A DNA stretch of 44,003 nt from an uncultured Opitutia bacterium (GTDB lineage: Bacteria; Verrucomicrobiota; Verrucomicrobiia; Opitutales; UBA953). A program made the translations under genes and the position numbers. The stretch lies in NCBI GenBank assembly GCA_903882335.1, contig CAIRWP010000131.1, positions 1-44,003 on the forward strand, given 5' to 3'. The notes beneath the pieces were generated by a model, which was not told the origin of the DNA, searched no databases, and worked only from the letters and a program-made list of their open reading frames with translations. Below, piece after piece: positions 1-7,881 of this stretch. Every line of letters starts with the position of its first letter. The first letter of the stretch is position 1.

Positions 1-1095
1 CTCTAGCCTCACCACCAGGGGTAGTTTTAGGCCGGTTTCACGCACGGCTTCGACAATACCCGTAGCGATCACGTTGCAGTCCATGATGCCGCCGAAGATG
101 TTCACCAGGATGCCCTTCACGTTGGCATCTCCCAGGATGATTTTGAAGGCCGCCGTGACCTGGTCTTTCGTCGCGCCGCCGCCGACGTCGAGGAAGTTAG
201 CCGGGCTGCCGCCGAAGTGTTGGATGATGTCCATCGTGGACATCGCGAGGCCGGCGCCATTGACGAGGCAGGCGATGTTGCCGTCGAGGGCGATGTAGGA
301 GAGGCCGAACTTCGAGGCCTCGATCTCCTTGGCGTCTTCCTCGTTGAGGTCGCGGAGGGCGACCACGTCCGGGTGGCGGAAGAGGGCGTTGTCGTCGAAC
401 GACACCTTGGCGTCGAGGGCGAGGAGCTTACCTTCCTTCGTCACGAGGAGCGGGTTCACTTCGACCATCGCGCAATCCTTCTCCCAGTAGAACTGGTAGA
501 GCTTGGTGACGAGGGTCACGCACTGCTTGAAGAGCTCGCCGCTGAAGCCGAGGGCGAAGGCGACCTGGCGGGCCTGGAAGGCCTGGAGACCCACGGCGGG
601 GTCGACCTGCACTTTGAAGATCTTCTCCGGGGTCGCGTGGGCGACGTGCTCGATCTCCATACCGCCTTCGGTCGAGGCGACGATGACCGGCTGGGAGGTC
701 GCGCGGTCGAGGAGGATGGCGAGGTAGTACTCGTCGTCGCGGCCGTCGGGGCGCTTGCCGAGGTTGGCCGCCTCGGTGAAGTAGATGGTCTGGACCTTGC
801 GGCCGGCCTCGCCGGTCTGCGCGGTCACGAGGGTGTTGCCGAGCATCGCCTGCGCGTGCTCGACGGCCTTTTCCTTGGTGGCGGAGAACTTCACGCCGCC
901 CTTGAAGCCGTTGGTGAAGGTGCCCTTGCCGCGGCCGCCCGCGTGGATCTGGGACTTGACCATGTAGCCGCCGGCGCCGTCGAGCTGCGCGAGCGCGCCC
1001 GCGAACTGGTCGGCGGTCTGGACGGCGACGCCCTTCGGGACGGCGACACCGAATTTTTCGAACAGGGCCTTGGCCTGGTGCTCGTGGATATTCAT
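1..1095 (-). CDS. sucC: Succinyl-CoA ligase (ADP-forming) subunit beta, partial
   Basis: Beta subunit of succinyl-CoA synthetase, which makes succinate and ATP/GTP from succinyl-CoA in the TCA cycle, working with SucD. The frame is open from ATG at 1095 to the window edge, giving 365 residues; the family is about 390, so only the last few dozen residues are missing. It starts MNIHEHQAKALFEKFGV, the typical SucC N-terminus, and has the ATP-grasp loop GGRGKG near residues 53-58. The C-terminal ligase part includes FLDVGGGATKDQV and NIFGGIMDCNVIATGI. It lies 22 nt downstream of frr on the same strand, so it is probably co-transcribed with pyrH-frr. No Shine-Dalgarno is seen; the 15 bases before ATG are C-rich. 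The partner sucD is expected just outside the window. Confidence 0.95.
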   Translation of the reverse strand, partial: MNIHEHQAKALFEKFGVAVPKGVAVQTADQFAGALAQLDGAGGYMVKSQIHAGGRGKGTFTNGFKGGVKFSATKEKAVEHAQAMLGNTLVTAQTGEAGRKVQTIYFTEAANLGKRPDGRDDEYYLAILLDRATSQPVIVASTEGGMEIEHVAHATPEKIFKVQVDPAVGLQAFQARQVAFALGFSGELFKQCVTLVTKLYQFYWEKDCAMVEVNPLLVTKEGKLLALDAKVSFDDNALFRHPDVVALRDLNEEDAKEIEASKFGLSYIALDGNIACLVNGAGLAMSTMDIIQHFGGSPANFLDVGGGATKDQVTAAFKIILGDANVKGILVNIFGGIMDCNVIATGIVEAVRETGLKLPLVVRLE

Positions 1096-1117
1096 CGGAA
1101 TGGGCGGGCGGGACGGA

Positions 1118-1681
1118 TTAACCCTTCAGGTCGGCTTCCTTGGCCTTGAGGTTCTTCTCGATGTCGGCCGTGAACTTGTCGGTGTGGGTCTGGATCTCCT
1201 TCTCGGAGCGCTTCATCTCGTCGTCCGTGACGAGCTTGTCCTTGTTGCCCTTCTTGAGGAGCTCGAGGGCGTCGCGGCGGGCGTTGCGCACGCGGACCTT
1301 ACCTTCCTCGGCCATCTGCGTGGCGCGCTTGGCGAGCTCGAGGCGACGTTCGCCGGAGAGGGAGGGGACCGGGCAGCGCATGAAGTTGCCCTGCGGGACG
1401 GGGTTGATGCCGACGTTCGCGGCCATGATGGCCTTGCGGATTTCGTCCATCACGCCCTTGTCGAACGGCTGGACCACGATGGTCTGCGCGTCGGGGGTGG
1501 TGATAGCGGCCATGTCCTTCAGCCGCTGCGTCGTACCGTAGGCTTCGACGTGCACCTGGATATTCTCGATCATACCCGGGGAGGCCTTGCCGGTGTGCAG
1601 GGTGGCGAACTCGTGGGAGGTGTGGTCGACCGCCTTCTTCATGGCGTTGGCGCCGTCGGCGATGATTTTCTTGATGTCCAT
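1118..1681 (-). CDS. frr: Ribosome recycling factor
   Basis: Ribosome recycling factor, which with EF-G splits the post-termination ribosome. The product is 187 residues, the usual family length. It has the three-helix-bundle pattern: an N-terminal helix ending HTGKASPGMIENIQV, the domain II segment DAQTIVVQPFDKGVMDEIRKAI, and the conserved arginine cluster RVRNARRDA near residue 130. Start is ATG at 1681. The bases just upstream are C/A-rich with no Shine-Dalgarno. It follows pyrH by 30 nt and precedes sucC by 22 nt. pyrH-frr is a conserved pair in bacteria; the sucC partner is less usual. Confidence 0.97.
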   Translation of the reverse strand: MDIKKIIADGANAMKKAVDHTSHEFATLHTGKASPGMIENIQVHVEAYGTTQRLKDMAAITTPDAQTIVVQPFDKGVMDEIRKAIMAANVGINPVPQGNFMRCPVPSLSGERRLELAKRATQMAEEGKVRVRNARRDALELLKKGNKDKLVTDDEMKRSEKEIQTHTDKFTADIEKNLKAKEADLKG

Positions 1682-1711
1682 GGGTGGGGGAGGGGGTGTT
1701 TGGTTGGAAAA

Positions 1712-2446
1712 TCAGGCGACAAGGGTGCCGATGCGCTGGCCGAGGACGGCCTTCTTCACGGCGCCCTTGTCCGACATCGAGAAAACGATGATCGGGAGCT
1801 TGTTGGCCTCGCAGAGCGAGAAGGCTTCGGCGTCCATCACGCCCAGACGCTTGGTGAGGGCCTCGGCGTGCGAGACGCGGTCGTAGCGCTTGGCGTCTTT
1901 ATGCTTCATCGGGTCCTTGTCGTAGACGCCGTCGACCTTGGTCGCCTTGAGGATGGCGTCGGCGCCAATCTCGTTGGCGCGCAGGGCGGCGGCGTAGTCG
2001 GTCGTGCAGTACGGGTTACCGGTGCCGGCGACGAAGATGACGATGCGGCCGCGGGTGAGGTGACGCGTGGCGCGGCGCTGGATGAAGGGTTCGGCGATGC
2101 GGTCCATCGGGATGGCGGTCATGACGCGGACCTCGAGGCCGGCTTTCTCGAGGCGGTCCATGAGGGCGAGGCCGTTGATGACGGTAGCGAGCATCCCCAT
2201 GTTGTCGCCCGTGGTGCGGTCGGTGCCGTTGGCGCGGGCACCGGCGAGGCCGCGGAAGATGTTGCCGCCGCCGACCACGACCGCGACCTGCGTGCCGAGT
2301 TGGCGGAGGGACTTCAGCTCCTCGGCGAGGCGGTCGAGCACCGCCGGATCGATGGATTCGCCGGTGGCGTCGTTCCGAAGGGCTTCCCCGCTGATCTTCA
2401 GCACGATACGACGGTACTTAGACTTCTTGACGGCGGCGGCGGGCAT
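1712..2446 (-). CDS. pyrH: UMP kinase
   Basis: Uridylate kinase, phosphorylating UMP to UDP in pyrimidine synthesis; bacterial UMP kinases are hexamers of the amino-acid-kinase fold. The 244-residue product shows KISGEAL near the N-terminus, the nucleotide loop VVVGGGNIFRG, AGTGNPYCTTD (the TGNPFFTTD-type motif), and KATKVDGVYDKDP, all diagnostic. Start is ATG at 2446; no Shine-Dalgarno precedes it. It is first in the pyrH-frr-sucC run. In many bacteria it follows rpsB-tsf, but here rpsB-tsf lie about 36 kb away on the other strand. Confidence 0.97.
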   Translation of the reverse strand: MPAAAVKKSKYRRIVLKISGEALRNDATGESIDPAVLDRLAEELKSLRQLGTQVAVVVGGGNIFRGLAGARANGTDRTTGDNMGMLATVINGLALMDRLEKAGLEVRVMTAIPMDRIAEPFIQRRATRHLTRGRIVIFVAGTGNPYCTTDYAAALRANEIGADAILKATKVDGVYDKDPMKHKDAKRYDRVSHAEALTKRLGVMDAEAFSLCEANKLPIIVFSMSDKGAVKKAVLGQRIGTLVA

Positions 2447-2498
2447 ACAGGGGAAATGAGGAAGGACACCCCCAGCGTCAACCTCGCCTTGGACACGC

Positions 2499-2528
2499 TT
2501 GACTCTCCCCGCCGGAAGGCTCTTCAGT
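2499..2528 (+). promoter_or_regulatory. Candidate promoter of tRNA-Gln
   Basis: TTGACT (2499-2504) and TTCAGT (2523-2528) are 18 nt apart and end 10 nt before the mature tRNA 5' end at 2539. The -35 is good and the -10 weak (3 of 6). Position relative to the tRNA is right for a sigma-70-type promoter. Confidence 0.4.
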
Positions 2529-2538
2529 AGGGGTGCAC

Positions 2539-2609
2539 AGACCCGTGGTGTAACGGTAGCACAAGTGATTTTGGTTCACTTTGTCGGGGTTCGAATCCCT
2601 GCGGGTCTA
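2539..2609 (+). tRNA. tRNA-Gln (anticodon TTG)
   Basis: The strand folds as a complete cloverleaf. A 7-bp acceptor pairs AGACCCG (2539-2545) with CGGGTCT (2602-2608), with discriminator A at 2609. There is a 3-bp D stem with a TAACGGTAG loop. The 5-bp anticodon stem is AGTGA/TCACT with loop TTTTGGT, so the anticodon is TTG (2571-2573), which reads CAA/CAG glutamine codons. The T arm CGGGG/CCCTG carries loop TTCGAAT. The 3' CCA is not encoded (TGC follows). It converges on efp. Confidence 0.96.
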
Positions 2610-2640
2610 TGCATGCCATGGGGTGCTTCGTCACCAAGCC

Positions 2641-2669
2641 AAAAAAGAACCCCGGGGTCGCCGGGGTTC
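2641..2669 (-). terminator. Intrinsic terminator of efp
   Basis: A perfect 9-bp stem (GAACCCCGG/CCGGGGTTC, 2647-2655 with 2661-2669) with a 5-nt loop. On the minus strand it is followed by six T (complement of AAAAAA at 2641-2646). It starts 20 nt after the efp stop. It reads as a terminator on the minus strand only, since no T-run follows it on the plus strand. Confidence 0.9.
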
Positions 2670-2689
2670 GCGGAAGGTTGTCGGGCGGC

Positions 2690-3253
2690 TCAGGCGCGAC
2701 CTAGGTATTCCTTGTTCTCGGTGCTGACCTTGATCTTCTCGCCCTGTTTGATGAAGAGCGGGACGTTGACCTGGAGGCCGTTCTCGCAGGTGACCGTCTT
2801 CTGGACGTTGCCGGCGGTGTCGCCCTTGACGGCGGGCGGGGCTTCCAGGACTTCGACGGTGACGGAAGGGGGTAGGTCGACGGTGACCGGCTTCTCCTCG
2901 ACGAAGAGGACCATGTAGGAGGTGCCCGAGATCAGGAACTCCTTGGAGTCCGCGAGGGTCGCGGCCGAGATGTAATATTCCTCGTTGGAGTCGGTATCGA
3001 CGAAGATATAGCTGCCGTCGGCCTCGTAGGAGAACTCGAGCTGTTTGATCGAGTTGTCGAAGACCTCGAAGCTGACGCCGATGCCGCAACGGACCGGGAT
3101 CTTGGCGCCGGTCTTGATCGAGCGGAGCTCCATCTGGACGTAGGAGGCGTTGTTCGGGGGGGTGCGGACGAGGCACTCCAGAACGATGCAGAGCTCACCG
3201 TTGTAGCTCATGATGTTCTTCTTCTTGATACGGTTGACGGGAAGGGAAGCCAT
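2690..3253 (-). CDS. efp: Elongation factor P with Asn at the loop tip
   Basis: EF-P relieves ribosome stalling at polyproline stretches. All three beta-barrel domains are seen: an N-terminal KOW-like domain (INR-type start, VLECLVR), the central OB domain (LEFSYEADGSYIFVD), and the C-terminal OB domain with the family signature KGDTAGNVQKTVTCENG and the C-terminal EYLGRA. I chose ATG 3253 (MASLPVNRIKKKNIM, 187 residues, the normal EF-P length) over the upstream in-frame ATG at 3271, which would add six residues. The loop that enters the ribosomal P site reads RTPPNNAS (residues 30-37). By alignment with the E. coli K34 and Pseudomonas R32 loops, the tip is Asn34, so the lysine or arginine used for known modifications is absent. 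No Shine-Dalgarno. Confidence 0.94.
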   Translation of the reverse strand: MASLPVNRIKKKNIMSYNGELCIVLECLVRTPPNNASYVQMELRSIKTGAKIPVRCGIGVSFEVFDNSIKQLEFSYEADGSYIFVDTDSNEEYYISAATLADSKEFLISGTSYMVLFVEEKPVTVDLPPSVTVEVLEAPPAVKGDTAGNVQKTVTCENGLQVNVPLFIKQGEKIKVSTENKEYLGRA

Positions 3254-3328
3254 GGGAGTAAAGGCGAACACAAGCCGCCCCCCCCGCCACGGTCAAGCCG
3301 GACTTGCCTCCCGGCAGTCCGCCGGGGC

Positions 3329-4930
3329 TTATTCGCCCCGACCGACCTTATCCGTCACGGCCGGGCTGCCGTCTGGGAGGCGGTAATTGACCTTGAGACC
3401 CTTTAGGCCCTCGAGGTCGCGTCCCAGCCGAGCCTGGAACTCCGGCCAAGAACGGCCGGCGGGGTCCGACCAGGCGACCTCAGCCAGCGCGATGAGTCGA
3501 GGGAAGGCCATATACTCGAGTTTGGCCCCGTTGTAGATGTACTCGGACCAGAGCTGGGCCTGGCACCCCAGCACCAGCTTGCGTTGCTCGGGGGTGAACT
3601 TGGGAGGAATCGGGTCGAAGGCGTAGACCTTTTCCACCGTCAGGGTGCCGCCGATCACGTCGAAGCGCGGGTCCGCGGGGCGCTTGCCTTGGCCGTAGTC
3701 GAAGTAAGTGTGGGAGGTCGGGGCCATCACGATCGGGTTGCCGCGTTCGGCGGCGAGCTGCGCCCACTTCCAGTCGCGCCAGACCATCATGGTCGCCGAC
3801 TTGGACAGGCCGCCCTCCTGGATCTCGTCCCAGCCGATGAGTTTCTTGCCACGGGCCTGCAGCATCTTCTCCAGCCGACCGATGAAGTAGGCCTGGAGCT
3901 CGTGCGCGTCCTTCAGTTTCTCGCGGGCCATGACGCCCTTCGCGAAGGCGGACTTGTTCCATTGGTCCTTGGGGGCCTCGTCGCCGCCGACGTGGAAGTA
4001 GGCGCCGGGGAAGATCGGGCAGAGCTCGGCGAAGACGTCGTCGATGAAGCGGAAGGTCTCCTCCTTCGGGGCCAGCGTGTACTGTTTGACACCCCAACTG
4101 GTCGCCACCTTCGGCGCATAGCCCGGGACGTCGGTGTTGCCCAGTTCCGGGTAGGCCGCGATGGCGGCGCTGGCGTGGCCCGGCATGTCGATCTCCGGCA
4201 CCACCGTGATATGGAACTTCGCCGCATAGGCGACGATCTCCTTAAGGTCCTCTTGGGAGTAGAAGCCGCCGTAGGGCCGGCCGTCGGACTTGTTCCGGTC
4301 GCCCATCACGGGAGAGGCATCGCGGCGGGCGCCGACCTCGGTGAGCTTCGGGTACTTCTTGATCTCGACCCGCCAGCCTTGGTCCTCGGTGAGGTGCCAG
4401 TGTAGGACGTTGAGCTTGTAGAGGGACATCAGGTGCAGCATCCGCTTCACCTGTTCCTTGCCCAAGAAGTGCCTGCCTTCGTCGAGCATCACGCCGCGCC
4501 AAGCGAAGCGGGGCCGGTCGAGCACCATCCCGGGGCGGACGTAGGCCTTGCCGTCGGAGCCTTGATAGGTGAGCGCGTCCAGCGTGTTGAAGGCGTAGAA
4601 GGCACCGGCCTCGGTGGCGGCCTCGATGATGAGGTCCTTGCCCGGCTCGTTGATGATGGCGTAGCCTTCGGGGCCGAAGACGAAATCCCCGTGCTGGTCA
4701 GCCTTGACCAGCCGCAGGGTGGTCTTCCCGGCCGCGGTGGCCCCGATCCGCGGCCGGATGTAGTTCTCGGTCAGCGGGAAGGCCGGGTCTGCCACCAGGT
4801 TAGCGCCCATCAGGGGCCTGGCTGGAGCGTCCATGATCGGAGACCATTGGACCGGCTTGGGGAGGAAGTTCTGCGCTGAGGCGAGGGCGACAGTCAGGGT
4901 CAGCAGCAGGGCGGGGAAGAGGCGTCGCAT
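3329..4930 (-). CDS. Exported beta-N-acetylhexosaminidase (GH20)
   Basis: Glycoside hydrolase family 20 enzyme releasing terminal N-acetylhexosamine from chitin oligomers, glycans or peptidoglycan fragments by substrate-assisted catalysis. The first 19 residues (MRRLFPALLLTLTVALASA, then QNF) form a signal peptide. Residues 45-135 fit the GH20b alpha/beta domain, and the barrel starts at about 140 with RFAWRGVMLDEGRHF. The motifs LHWHLTEDQGWRVEI (176-190) and HVGGDEAPKDQW (313 on) are diagnostic; Asp317-Glu318 are the catalytic pair. At 533 residues it is normal length and intact. It lies 60 nt downstream of a second secreted protein on the same strand, probably in one transcript. Substrate cannot be told from sequence alone. 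Confidence 0.95.
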   Translation of the reverse strand: MRRLFPALLLTLTVALASAQNFLPKPVQWSPIMDAPARPLMGANLVADPAFPLTENYIRPRIGATAAGKTTLRLVKADQHGDFVFGPEGYAIINEPGKDLIIEAATEAGAFYAFNTLDALTYQGSDGKAYVRPGMVLDRPRFAWRGVMLDEGRHFLGKEQVKRMLHLMSLYKLNVLHWHLTEDQGWRVEIKKYPKLTEVGARRDASPVMGDRNKSDGRPYGGFYSQEDLKEIVAYAAKFHITVVPEIDMPGHASAAIAAYPELGNTDVPGYAPKVATSWGVKQYTLAPKEETFRFIDDVFAELCPIFPGAYFHVGGDEAPKDQWNKSAFAKGVMAREKLKDAHELQAYFIGRLEKMLQARGKKLIGWDEIQEGGLSKSATMMVWRDWKWAQLAAERGNPIVMAPTSHTYFDYGQGKRPADPRFDVIGGTLTVEKVYAFDPIPPKFTPEQRKLVLGCQAQLWSEYIYNGAKLEYMAFPRLIALAEVAWSDPAGRSWPEFQARLGRDLEGLKGLKVNYRLPDGSPAVTDKVGRGE

Positions 4931-4990
4931 GGCAAGGAAGCCATCTCAATGGCTCCCCGTCCGGAGTTCAAGCCGCCTAAAGGCCTGCAA

Positions 4991-5668
4991 TCACTCGATA
5001 ACGAAGATGGTCCCGCCGATCTGGTTGATTGTCACGTTAGGGGTGCCGCCGGCCGCCGCGGCCTGAGCCGCGGCCGCGTCGCCGCCCTCGATGGTCGAGC
5101 CGGCCGAAGCGGCGACCGTGCGGGCGCAGAGCAGGTCCTTGAACGCCCCGTAGAAGCGCTGCAGCTCTGCCTTCGAGCTGACCACCATCTCGACCGTCTT
5201 GGCGTGCGTCGTGTTCGGGTAAGTTTTGACGACGAGCCCGGCGGTGGCCGATTGGGTGACGTTGTTTACCTTGGACTCGATCGCGCCGAGGGGGCCGGGG
5301 ATGGGGAGCTTGGAAGCGGCCGCCGGGTCCAGCCCGCGGTTCTGGGAGTTCGCGACGCTGGCGCGGTTGGCGCGGTCGGCGACGTCGGCGCTGCCGGGCG
5401 GACGGGTGAAGTAGATGCGCAGCTGCTGGTTGGAGTTCTGCATGTCGACGACGACCTCGCTGACCAGGTAGGCGCCAGTGGTGTACTCTTGGAAGGAGAC
5501 CGAGACCACATGGTCGGCCCGGCCGTAGAAGGACAGTTCGGTCCCGGCGACCTCGATGCCGAAGATGCCGCCGTTGGGGATGGCCCGCTTCTTCATCTTA
5601 AGCGCGAGGGCGTCGGGGGCGAGGGCGGTAAGCGCGAGGGCGGCCAAGGCGAGGGCGGGCAGTCTCAT
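4991..5668 (-). CDS. Secreted protein of unknown function
   Basis: 225 residues beginning with a signal peptide (MRLPALALAALALTALAPDALA). I recognise no domain. The mature part has a beta-rich N-terminal half (FGIEVAGTELSFYGRADHVV, then YLVSEVVVDMQNSNQQLRIYF), a short helix KAELQRFYGAFKDLLCART, an alanine-rich linker and a hydrophobic C-terminus (NVTINQIGGTIFVIE). ATG 5668 is preceded by AAAGGA at 8-9 nt, one of the few clear Shine-Dalgarno sites here. It reads into the GH20 gene after 60 nt and is divergent from the ABC transporter gene at 5716. An envelope or substrate-binding accessory role for the GH20 enzyme is only a guess from position. Confidence 0.75.
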   Translation of the reverse strand: MRLPALALAALALTALAPDALALKMKKRAIPNGGIFGIEVAGTELSFYGRADHVVSVSFQEYTTGAYLVSEVVVDMQNSNQQLRIYFTRPPGSADVADRANRASVANSQNRGLDPAAASKLPIPGPLGAIESKVNNVTQSATAGLVVKTYPNTTHAKTVEMVVSSKAELQRFYGAFKDLLCARTVAASAGSTIEGGDAAAAQAAAAGGTPNVTINQIGGTIFVIE

Positions 5669-5675
5669 GGTGTTA

Positions 5676-5708
5676 ATCCTTTACCCGAGGCAGGCCCGAA
5701 GCAAGACT
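5676..5708. promoter_or_regulatory. Interleaved divergent promoters between 5668 and 5716
   Basis: Two face-to-face promoter-like pairs share this 47-bp gap. On +: TTTACC (5680-5685), 17 nt, AAGACT (5703-5708), 7 nt to ATG 5716. On -: TTGCTT (5704-5699), 17 nt, AAGGAT (5681-5676), 7 nt to ATG 5668. Each -35 overlaps the other's -10, so firing one should block the other. The -10 matches are weak (3 of 6). Confidence 0.35.
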
Positions 5709-5715
5709 ACTCCCG

Positions 5716-7422
5716 ATGCTGAGCTGCCAAGACCTCACCGTGCAGGCGGGCGCCGACGGTCCCATCATCCTCGATCACGCCACCGCACGCTTCCTGCCGA
5801 AAGGGCTCAACGCCGTCATCGGTCCCTCGGGCTGCGGAAAGACGACCTTGATGAAGGCGATCCTCGGCATCCTGCCGTCGACGGGCGAGGCCTCGCTGGC
5901 CGGCGTCCCGATCACCTGCTCGGAGGATCTCGTCGGCAAGGTCGGCTTCGCCCCTCAGTTCACCGCCGCGCAGGCCCAGCTGACCGTCGGCGAGTCCCTG
6001 GATTACGCCCTGCGCCTGGCCGTCCCCTCCGCCGCCGATCGCCGCACCCGCCTCGAGGGGGTGCTCGACGTCACCGGCCTCAAGCCGCACCGCAATAAGC
6101 GCGTCTCGTCGCTTTCGGGCGGGCAGCTGCGCCGGCTCTCCCTGGGGCTGGAACTGACGCTCGATCCGGCCTGTATGGTCTGCGATGAGGTGACGTCCGG
6201 CCTCGACCCGCAGTCCGAGGATCAGATCCTCGCGCTGCTACGCGACCTCGCGACGACGCGGGACAAGAGTTTCGTCTGCATCATCCATAACCTCGGGAAG
6301 CTCTACCAGTTCGATTGGGTGACGGTCGTCTACCAGGGAGACGTCGTCTTCCAGGGCTCCCCGCAGGCGCTCTTGGGTTACTTCAAGATTCCCGACGGCC
6401 TGGGGCTCTATGAGGTGCTCAACGCCTCGGACCTCGCCACCTGGCGCGACCGCTGGGCGATCCACCAAGCCGAGCACCCGGGGGCGTTCGAGGCCGCCGC
6501 GGCGGCCGTGGGAACCTCGCCGGAACCCGAGCCGCTCCCCGAGCCGGTCCTGCCCGGAGGCGTCTCGCAGTTCTGCACGCTGCTGGCCCGTCGCCTCCGC
6601 CTGTTCTTCCGCGATACCGGTTACCTCGGTCTCACGCTCGCGATCACGTTCGGTTTCCCGCTGCTGGTCGTCATCTTCAACTTCAACGGGGTCTGGAATC
6701 TGCAGGATATCTCCCTCGAGAGCAATCCGGCCTCGGTGTCGGAGTTCCAGGCGCGGATCGCCGACTCGCTGAACAATGCCCGCGTGGCGAACATGGCCGC
6801 GGGTCTGGTCATGTTCCAAGTGATCCTGCTCACGCTCATGGGCGCGAACAACGGCGGGCGCGAGATCTCCGCCGAGCGGCAACTTTACGAGAAGGAACGC
6901 ATGACTGGCCTGCGTCCCTGGTCCTACGCGCTCTCCAAGATTACCTTCGTCTCCCTCATCGCCGTCTTCCAGGGCGTCTGGATGTGCGTCTTCGTGAAGC
7001 TGATCTGCTGCTTCCCGGGAGGGTGGGCCCCCCAGCTCGGCATCCTAGTCGCGAGCTGCGTCTCGATGTCCGTCGTCTGCCTCGCCTTCTCGGCCTTGCT
7101 GGCGTCGCCGGAGAAGTCCTCCTTGCTCTCGATCTACCTCGTCGGCTTCCAGTTGCCGCTGTCCGGCGTGGTGCTGGCCTTGCCCGACCAACTGACCTGG
7201 GTCTGTCGCCCCTTCATTAACTCCTATTGGGGCTGGTCCGGCTTCATGAAGTCCATGGCCGATGACCAGTCCGTGCGCCTCTGGGGGGCCTACGTGAACA
7301 GCCTGGCGGATAAGTCCGCCCAGATCGCCGACAACCAGGTCTCAATCATGGTCCTGTCTGTCCATGCGATGCTGGCCATCGCCCTCATCATGGTCGGTTG
7401 CCAGCAAAAGCGCTGGAACTGA
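5716..7422 (+). CDS. ABCG-type half-transporter (ATPase fused to ABC-2 permease)
   Basis: 568-residue protein with the nucleotide-binding domain first and membrane domain second, the order of eukaryotic ABCG/White proteins and of a minority of bacterial ABC-2 exporters. The ATPase is complete: Walker A GPSGCGKTT (36-44), signature LSGGQ (133-137), Walker B CMVCDE (153-158) with the catalytic Glu, D-loop SGLD and H-loop His191. A linker (about 230-285) leads to the permease, with a first TM near 305-325, the ABCG-like coupling segment YEKERMTGLRPWSYALSK, several further TMs, and a last TM ending CQQKRWN. It should act as a homodimer, probably exporting a lipid, glycan or small hydrophobic molecule; the substrate is unknown. 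No Shine-Dalgarno. Two exported or membrane proteins follow 47 and 10 nt later. Confidence 0.88.
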   Translation: MLSCQDLTVQAGADGPIILDHATARFLPKGLNAVIGPSGCGKTTLMKAILGILPSTGEASLAGVPITCSEDLVGKVGFAPQFTAAQAQLTVGESLDYALRLAVPSAADRRTRLEGVLDVTGLKPHRNKRVSSLSGGQLRRLSLGLELTLDPACMVCDEVTSGLDPQSEDQILALLRDLATTRDKSFVCIIHNLGKLYQFDWVTVVYQGDVVFQGSPQALLGYFKIPDGLGLYEVLNASDLATWRDRWAIHQAEHPGAFEAAAAAVGTSPEPEPLPEPVLPGGVSQFCTLLARRLRLFFRDTGYLGLTLAITFGFPLLVVIFNFNGVWNLQDISLESNPASVSEFQARIADSLNNARVANMAAGLVMFQVILLTLMGANNGGREISAERQLYEKERMTGLRPWSYALSKITFVSLIAVFQGVWMCVFVKLICCFPGGWAPQLGILVASCVSMSVVCLAFSALLASPEKSSLLSIYLVGFQLPLSGVVLALPDQLTWVCRPFINSYWGWSGFMKSMADDQSVRLWGAYVNSLADKSAQIADNQVSIMVLSVHAMLAIALIMVGCQQKRWN

Positions 7423-7469
7423 GCCGTTTTGCCCCTAGACTTCTTTTAGCCCCTTCCTTTCCTCCGTTC

Positions 7470-7871
7470 ATGTCCAAGATCAACCCCCTGGTTTTCGCGC
7501 TCGGCATCCCCTTCGTGGTCATCGCCGTGCTGCTCGTCGTCGTCGTCGGACGCACCGGGGGCAAGTTCACGAACCTCTCCCCGTTCTCGCTTAAGTCCTA
7601 CCGCCAGGACTGGACCGCGCTGCAGGGCAACTCCTACCGCCTGGATTGTAAGGTCGAGCAGCAGCTCGCCTTCCTCGAGGGCAAGGGCCGCCTGCTGGTG
7701 GTGAGCCCGATCGTCGACCGCGACAAGGAGATGGACAAGGCCAACCTCGGCCGCCTGCCGGTCTTCGTGCCGGCCGACTCCACCCAGTCCTTCGAGGTCG
7801 GCCAACGTTTCAAGTTCAAGGTCCGTCTGAACCGGGACCTCCTCCTGGTCGAGGACCTCGAACGCTTCTGA
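7470..7871 (+). CDS. Single-TM membrane protein, unknown function
   Basis: 133 residues. I chose ATG 7470 (MSKINPLVFALGIPF) because it puts the hydrophobic segment FALGIPFVVIAVLLVVVV at the N-terminus, as in membrane-anchored proteins; an upstream ATG at 7398 would overlap the transporter and add a non-hydrophobic lead. After the anchor the periplasmic part (about 100 residues) looks like a small beta-domain, with alternating strands such as RLLVVSPIVDRD and FKFKVRLNRDLLLVEDL. I recognise no family. It sits between the ABCG-type transporter and a large exported protein, 10 nt before the latter, and is probably part of the same transcript. Confidence 0.75.
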   Translation: MSKINPLVFALGIPFVVIAVLLVVVVGRTGGKFTNLSPFSLKSYRQDWTALQGNSYRLDCKVEQQLAFLEGKGRLLVVSPIVDRDKEMDKANLGRLPVFVPADSTQSFEVGQRFKFKVRLNRDLLLVEDLERF

Positions 7872-7881
7872 TTTTCCCGCC

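Noticed and set aside
217..2530. Long plus-strand open frames over sucC, frr and pyrH
   Set aside because: Antisense shadows of three well-identified minus-strand genes; products are repetitive and match nothing.
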